Positions 55,261 to 59,254 of a stretch of 59,254 nucleotides of DNA are shown in pieces; positions within the stretch are counted from its first letter, which is position 1, and each line of letters starts with the position of its first letter. Under the pieces are notes generated by a model. It was not told the origin of the DNA. It did no database searches and saw only the letters and a list, made by a program, of their open reading frames with translations. Position numbers and translations under genes: made by a program. This DNA is from Cyclobacteriaceae bacterium. Lineage in GTDB: Bacteria; Bacteroidota; Bacteroidia; Cytophagales; Cyclobacteriaceae. Location of the stretch: contig JAHBUB010000018.1 of assembly GCA_019638285.1 (NCBI GenBank), forward strand, positions 1 through 59,254, in the 5' to 3' direction.

Positions 55261-56442
55261 TTAATAAAGGCCAAGAGCTTTCATCTTCTTTTCTATGCGG
55301 GTTACTTGCGCTTGCATGTCAAGATCACTGTAAATAGCATACAGATTATCAAGCACTTTTTCATCATCAGGATTTATCTTCTCACAAGCTTCCCAGTAAG
55401 GCAATGCCTTTTTTAGGTTCTCTACCAACACCTTATCCAATTCAAATCGTTTCTTTTTATCATCCGCTGTAATACCCAGTTGATTCATTTCCGCTTTTAC
55501 TTTTTTCGCATCAAAATATACCAATTCAGCAATTGCCAAGCGTGGTTCAAAATACTTAGGGTCCAATTTAACAGACTCATCGTACCACTTTCTAGCCTCC
55601 TCTGTGTTATTCAATTGCTGGTTAATTACGCCCAAAAAATAACGGGTTTCTGCATCATTAGGATCATTTGCAGCCTGACGTTCCATGGCTGTTTTAGCAT
55701 CCTGCAACTTGCCCATCCTGATATACATATCCAATTCATATTTTGGAAAATCTTTATTATTAGGGTGCGCTTTCATCGCCTTCATTACTACCTCCAAAGC
55801 TTTATCGTTGTCTTTAATCTGATCGCGGTAAGCGCTAAAAATCATAGTATAGGCGTCAGAAGAAGTGCCTCCATTATCAAGGTACTGTTGCAAATAATCA
55901 ATGGATTTTTGATGTTCGTTTGCTGAGGGTGCAAAAAACAAACCAGCGTTTAACAAGATGGACGTATCCTTTGGCACGAAATAAAGTGTCCTTTCTATTT
56001 CTTTCAAAGCTTTAGCATAGTCCTTATCATCCTGATATGCTTTCAGTCCTTTTTCAAAATATTTCTGTGCAAAGTAGGCATTGACCTGCTCGGTTAGCAA
56101 TGGAAAACCATTGGGTCCATTTATAAAGCTTCCTTTGTCTTTGTCTAAGGAATACGCTTTGTCGAAAGCAGCTTTAGCTTCTGGAAATGGATCTTCAATT
56201 AGTGATTTATAGGATTCGTTACTTGTAGTATCGATACCTGCATAAATCAAGCCCTTCAAGTACCACGCCTTCGCATTATTTGCGAATTTTTCGTTGGCCA
56301 AGGTGGCATCAATAACGGCTTTAGCTTCATCAAATTTGCCTTCACGCAATGCTTTTTCAGCTTTCGGGAGACTTGGCTTTATCGGCTTCTGTGCCACCAC
56401 CACAAATGGTATGATAAAAATAAAGAGAAGTAATTTTTTCAT
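55261..56442 (-). CDS. Exported tetratricopeptide-repeat protein
   Basis: A 393-residue protein with a signal peptide (MKKLLLFIFIIPFVVVAQ) and TPR-like helical repeats through most of its length. Examples are AKAWYLKGLIYAGID, LKAYQDDKDYAKALKEIER, TRYFLGVINQQLNNTEEARKWYDESV. The last repeats end in a DDEKVLDNLYAIYSDL pattern. Its partner is unknown. It is probably a periplasmic scaffold protein. It lies 33 bp downstream of gyrA on the same strand and ends at a terminator, so the two form an operon; such gyrA-TPR pairs may be conserved in relatives. Confidence 0.87.
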   Translation of the reverse strand: MKKLLLFIFIIPFVVVAQKPIKPSLPKAEKALREGKFDEAKAVIDATLANEKFANNAKAWYLKGLIYAGIDTTSNESYKSLIEDPFPEAKAAFDKAYSLDKDKGSFINGPNGFPLLTEQVNAYFAQKYFEKGLKAYQDDKDYAKALKEIERTLYFVPKDTSILLNAGLFFAPSANEHQKSIDYLQQYLDNGGTSSDAYTMIFSAYRDQIKDNDKALEVVMKAMKAHPNNKDFPKYELDMYIRMGKLQDAKTAMERQAANDPNDAETRYFLGVINQQLNNTEEARKWYDESVKLDPKYFEPRLAIAELVYFDAKKVKAEMNQLGITADDKKKRFELDKVLVENLKKALPYWEACEKINPDDEKVLDNLYAIYSDLDMQAQVTRIEKKMKALGLY

Positions 56443-56475
56443 TTGAAATAGGTTTAGAGTCGCAAATTTATCAGT

Positions 56476-58968
56476 TTACTCGGTTATTGTCGAATCCGGT
56501 TCTTCCATTTTTTGAATTTTTTCCACAGAAGAAATTTCATCGTCTTCATTTAGTTTGATGACTCGTACTCCCTGAGTGGCCCGACCCATTATCCGAAGCT
56601 CATTTACTCGTATTCGAATACTAATTCCAGACCTGTTGATAATCATCAGTTCATCTTCATCACCGACTTCCTTAATTGCAACAAGCTTGCCAGTTTTTTC
56701 TGTGATGTTGATCGTTTTAACGCCTTTTCCGCCCCTTCGGGTAATTCGGTAATCTTCAATAGAAGATCTCTTGCCATATCCTTTCTCTGAAACTACAAGC
56801 ACATTGGCATCATTGCTTGTAATGCAGATCATGCCAATTACTTTATCGGCTTCTGATTCCAGGGTTACACCCCTTACGCCAGACGCTGTTCTACCCATTG
56901 GGCGTACATCTGATTCATCAAAATGAACGGCTTTTCCTTCACTCTTGGCTATTAAAATATGATTTTGACCATTGGTAAGGGCTGCTGTAAGTAGCTTGTC
57001 TCCTTCGTGCACAGTAATTGCCGTGATACCATTTGCCCTGGGTCTGGAATAGGCCGACAAAGAGGTTTTCTTAATAATTCCATTCTGAGTGCAAAGAATA
57101 ACATAATTGGAATTGGTGTAAGCTTCATCCGTGAGATCTTTGATCTTTAATACTGCCCGTACGGTATCACCAGCTTCAATATTCAATAAGTTTTGAATGG
57201 CACGCCCCTTGGAAGTTTTGCTTCCTTCCGGAATCTCGTACACCTTCTTCCAATATACTTTTCCAAAAGCAGTAAATATCAACAAGTAATTATGCGCCTG
57301 GGCGACAAAGAGATGTTCTGTAAAGTCATCTTCCTTGGTTGTCACGGCTTTTGAGCCAATTCCCCCTCTTCCCTGCGTGCGGTAATCAGTGAGGACAGTC
57401 CTTTTTACATAACCCTGATTAGAAATGGTAATCACCATGTCCTCATTAGGAATCATGTCTTCCACGGTGAGGTCATCATCACTATGTACGATTTCTGTTC
57501 TCCTTTCGTCACCGTACCGCTCTTTAATTTCCAACAATTCGGTTTTGATAATATCCATTCTCATGGATTCATTGTTCAACACCTCGTTGAGGTGGGCAAT
57601 AAGCGCTTTTAATTCCTTGTATTCATTTTCAATCTTCTCTCGCTCCAGGCCAGTCAATCTTTGCAGGCGCATTTCGAGAATGGCTTTCGCCTGAATTTCG
57701 GATAGTTTAAAACGCTCAATCAAACCTATCTTGGCTACCTCTGGATCTTTGGAATTCCGGATCAAAGCAATTACCTCATCCAGATTGTCTAAGGCGATGA
57801 GGTATCCTTCAAGAATGTGTGCTCTTTTCTCCGCTTCATTGAGGTCATACTTGGCTCTTCGGATAACCACTTCATGTCGATGGCCTACGAAATGGACGAT
57901 TAAATCCAGCAGGTTTAGGGTTTCGGGCCTTCCCTTTACCAAAGCCACATTATTTACCCCAAATGATGATTGCAGTTGTGTGTACTTGTAAAGGTTATTG
58001 AGTACAATATTCGGGATGGCGTCTCTCCTAAGATCATATACTACCCTGTAGCCATCCCTATCGGACTCATCCCTGATGTCTGAAATTCCTTCTATTTTCT
58101 TTTCATTGACCAATGCAGCTGTCCGCTCAATCATGGTCGCCTTATTCACCAAATAGGGAATCTCGGTAACGATGATCTGATTCTTACCGTTTTCGTTGGT
58201 TATAATCTCAGCCTTTCCCCTGACTACTATACGGCCTCTCCCATTCAGAAATCCTTGCTGTACTCCTGCATACCCATATATTATTCCACCTGTGGGAAAG
58301 TCGGGGCCTTTGACATGCTCCATTAATTCAGGGATAGTAATATCTCTTTTATCGATGTAGGCAATAATGCCATCTACCACTTCCCTTAGGTTATGGGGAG
58401 CCATATTCGTAGCCATACCCACGGCAATACCTGAAGATCCATTAATCAGCAGGTTTGGTATTTTGGCAGGCAGCACCGTTGGTTCAGTGAGTGAATCGTC
58501 AAAGTTGGGTTGAAAGTCAACGGTATCTTTGTTGATATCTGCCAGAAGTTCCTCTGCGATTCGTTTCAGTCTGGCCTCGGTGTATCGCATTGCAGCCGCA
58601 AAGTCCCCGTCTATCGATCCAAAGTTTCCCTGCCCATCTACGAGGGGGTATCGCAATGACCAATTCTGGGCCATACGCACCATGGTGTCGTAAACAGAAA
58701 AGTCTCCATGGGGGTGATACTTACCAAGCACCTCTCCTACAATACGTGCAGATTTCTTGTAAGGCTTGTTGTAGTTAACCCCTAAATCCTGCATACCATA
58801 AAGTACCCTTCGGTGCACCGGTTTTAAACCGTCCCTTACATCGGGTAGGGCCCTGGAAATGATGACCGACATCGAATAATCGATGTAGGCGCCTCTCATT
58901 TCATCTTCAATATTTATGTGGATAATCCGCTGGTCTCCAGCCTGTGAATCGAGGGTGTCTTCTGCCAC
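56476..58968 (-). CDS. gyrA: DNA gyrase subunit A
   Basis: An 830-residue type IIA topoisomerase subunit. It starts with the winged-helix/tower region, with the catalytic Tyr129 in [11 protein letters not shown] coiled coil follows, then a C-terminal beta-propeller with GyrA-box-type QGRGGIG (near residue 535). It pairs with GyrB to introduce negative supercoils. The quinolone-resistance region reads GDFSVYD. A Phe (residue 90) sits at the position of E. coli Ser83, while the Asp87 equivalent (Asp94) is kept. Its own promoter lies in the 146 bp upstream. The TPR gene follows 33 bp downstream. Confidence 0.97.
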   Translation of the reverse strand: MAEDTLDSQAGDQRIIHINIEDEMRGAYIDYSMSVIISRALPDVRDGLKPVHRRVLYGMQDLGVNYNKPYKKSARIVGEVLGKYHPHGDFSVYDTMVRMAQNWSLRYPLVDGQGNFGSIDGDFAAAMRYTEARLKRIAEELLADINKDTVDFQPNFDDSLTEPTVLPAKIPNLLINGSSGIAVGMATNMAPHNLREVVDGIIAYIDKRDITIPELMEHVKGPDFPTGGIIYGYAGVQQGFLNGRGRIVVRGKAEIITNENGKNQIIVTEIPYLVNKATMIERTAALVNEKKIEGISDIRDESDRDGYRVVYDLRRDAIPNIVLNNLYKYTQLQSSFGVNNVALVKGRPETLNLLDLIVHFVGHRHEVVIRRAKYDLNEAEKRAHILEGYLIALDNLDEVIALIRNSKDPEVAKIGLIERFKLSEIQAKAILEMRLQRLTGLEREKIENEYKELKALIAHLNEVLNNESMRMDIIKTELLEIKERYGDERRTEIVHSDDDLTVEDMIPNEDMVITISNQGYVKRTVLTDYRTQGRGGIGSKAVTTKEDDFTEHLFVAQAHNYLLIFTAFGKVYWKKVYEIPEGSKTSKGRAIQNLLNIEAGDTVRAVLKIKDLTDEAYTNSNYVILCTQNGIIKKTSLSAYSRPRANGITAITVHEGDKLLTAALTNGQNHILIAKSEGKAVHFDESDVRPMGRTASGVRGVTLESEADKVIGMICITSNDANVLVVSEKGYGKRSSIEDYRITRRGGKGVKTINITEKTGKLVAIKEVGDEDELMIINRSGISIRIRVNELRIMGRATQGVRVIKLNEDDEISSVEKIQKMEEPDSTITE

Positions 58969-59114
58969 TTTTGTTCTTTTATAATCTTTTTTTTAGAGGT
59001 GAAATCTACTGTAGGCTCACCTCCATTTTAAGCCTTGCAAGATAAGTAAAATTGGGGAATTCTACCTGTAAAAAGTGGCTTTTAAGTGGCTTAAAAACAA
59101 GAATTTATATTACC

Positions 59115-59254
59115 TCAATAGGGGTTTAACTTCTTCCTGTTTTTCCGTTTTTCTTTGATCAAATTAGGATAATTTTCTCCGTAATGGGGGTTCTGTTTTT
59201 TCCAGAATGGTTGCACCCTGCTACGGTACTCTTTATTTCCATGGGCATGGTTAA
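59115..59254 (-). CDS. C-terminal fragment of an unidentified gene running off the window
   Basis: A minus-strand frame is open from the window edge to a TGA at 59115. It encodes about 45 residues rich in Lys, Arg and Asn, with HAHGNKEYRSRVQPFWKKQNP and a basic end, KEKRKNRKKLNPY. No start is visible. The protein is not recognised. The frame lies upstream of gyrA on the same strand with 146 bp between. Confidence 0.55.
   Translation of the reverse strand, partial: NHAHGNKEYRSRVQPFWKKQNPHYGENYPNLIKEKRKNRKKLNPY

Overview
This 59,254-base window looks like a chromosomal segment of a Bacteroidota bacterium, probably of the Cytophagales/Cyclobacteriaceae type. The evidence is a TonB-dependent receptor with a carboxypeptidase-regulatory N-terminal domain, many short-signal exported proteins and lipoproteins, AT-rich ribosome-binding regions, a TPR sensor kinase with a NarL-type regulator, and a type II-C CRISPR-Cas locus with a Bacteroidota-style repeat and tracrRNA. 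I cannot name the species. No rRNA or tRNA gene was recognised.

Layout. 0.3-3.7 kb: four consecutive exported proteins, three of them lipoproteins. 3.8-6.6 kb: a response regulator and a TPR histidine kinase that converge and overlap. 6.8-9.7 kb: a relic permease C-terminus, a TonB-dependent receptor and a small exported Cys/Asp-rich protein. 9.9-18.4 kb: an FMN glutamate-synthase-like protein, TspO, an M24 peptidase, two tandem paralogous amidohydrolases and a methyltransferase. 18.5-27.7 kb: a MacB/FtsX-type permease, a decayed tandem array of copies of the neighbouring M14 peptidase 3' end, the M14 peptidase itself, a K+ channel, an APC transporter and an unknown 241-residue protein. 28.2-38.4 kb: the CRISPR-Cas locus. 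39-59 kb: metabolic and housekeeping genes, including a 35-residue basic protein, a CDF transporter, a cupin, an aldo-keto reductase/RidA fusion, an M61 peptidase, an APH-LytM-aminotransferase fusion, PfkA, a Usp protein, an S10 peptidase, an SDR, a nitrilase-like hydrolase, a ClC channel, a TPR protein, GyrA and the end of an unidentified gene.

The CRISPR locus is the most interesting part. On the minus strand the order is cas9, a RAYT/IS200-like Y1 (HUH) transposase, cas1, cas2, with gaps of 2 bp, a 4-bp ATGA overlap and 2 bp. The transposase gene therefore sits inside the operon as if it were a cas gene, with its own Shine-Dalgarno. It also carries a REP-like 16-bp inverted repeat within its coding sequence. 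The same CCTCCGA/TCGGAGG core forms a hairpin at the cas2 3' end, and that hairpin is placed to terminate transcription coming from the array. The array has 58 seemingly identical 36-bp repeats and 57 spacers. A tracrRNA with a 15-nt perfect anti-repeat lies on the plus strand just upstream of cas9. It implies that pre-crRNA is read on the plus strand, toward the cas genes. Cas9, Cas1 and Cas2 all keep their catalytic residues, so the system looks functional. Whether the transposase takes part in immunity, for example in adaptation, is inference.
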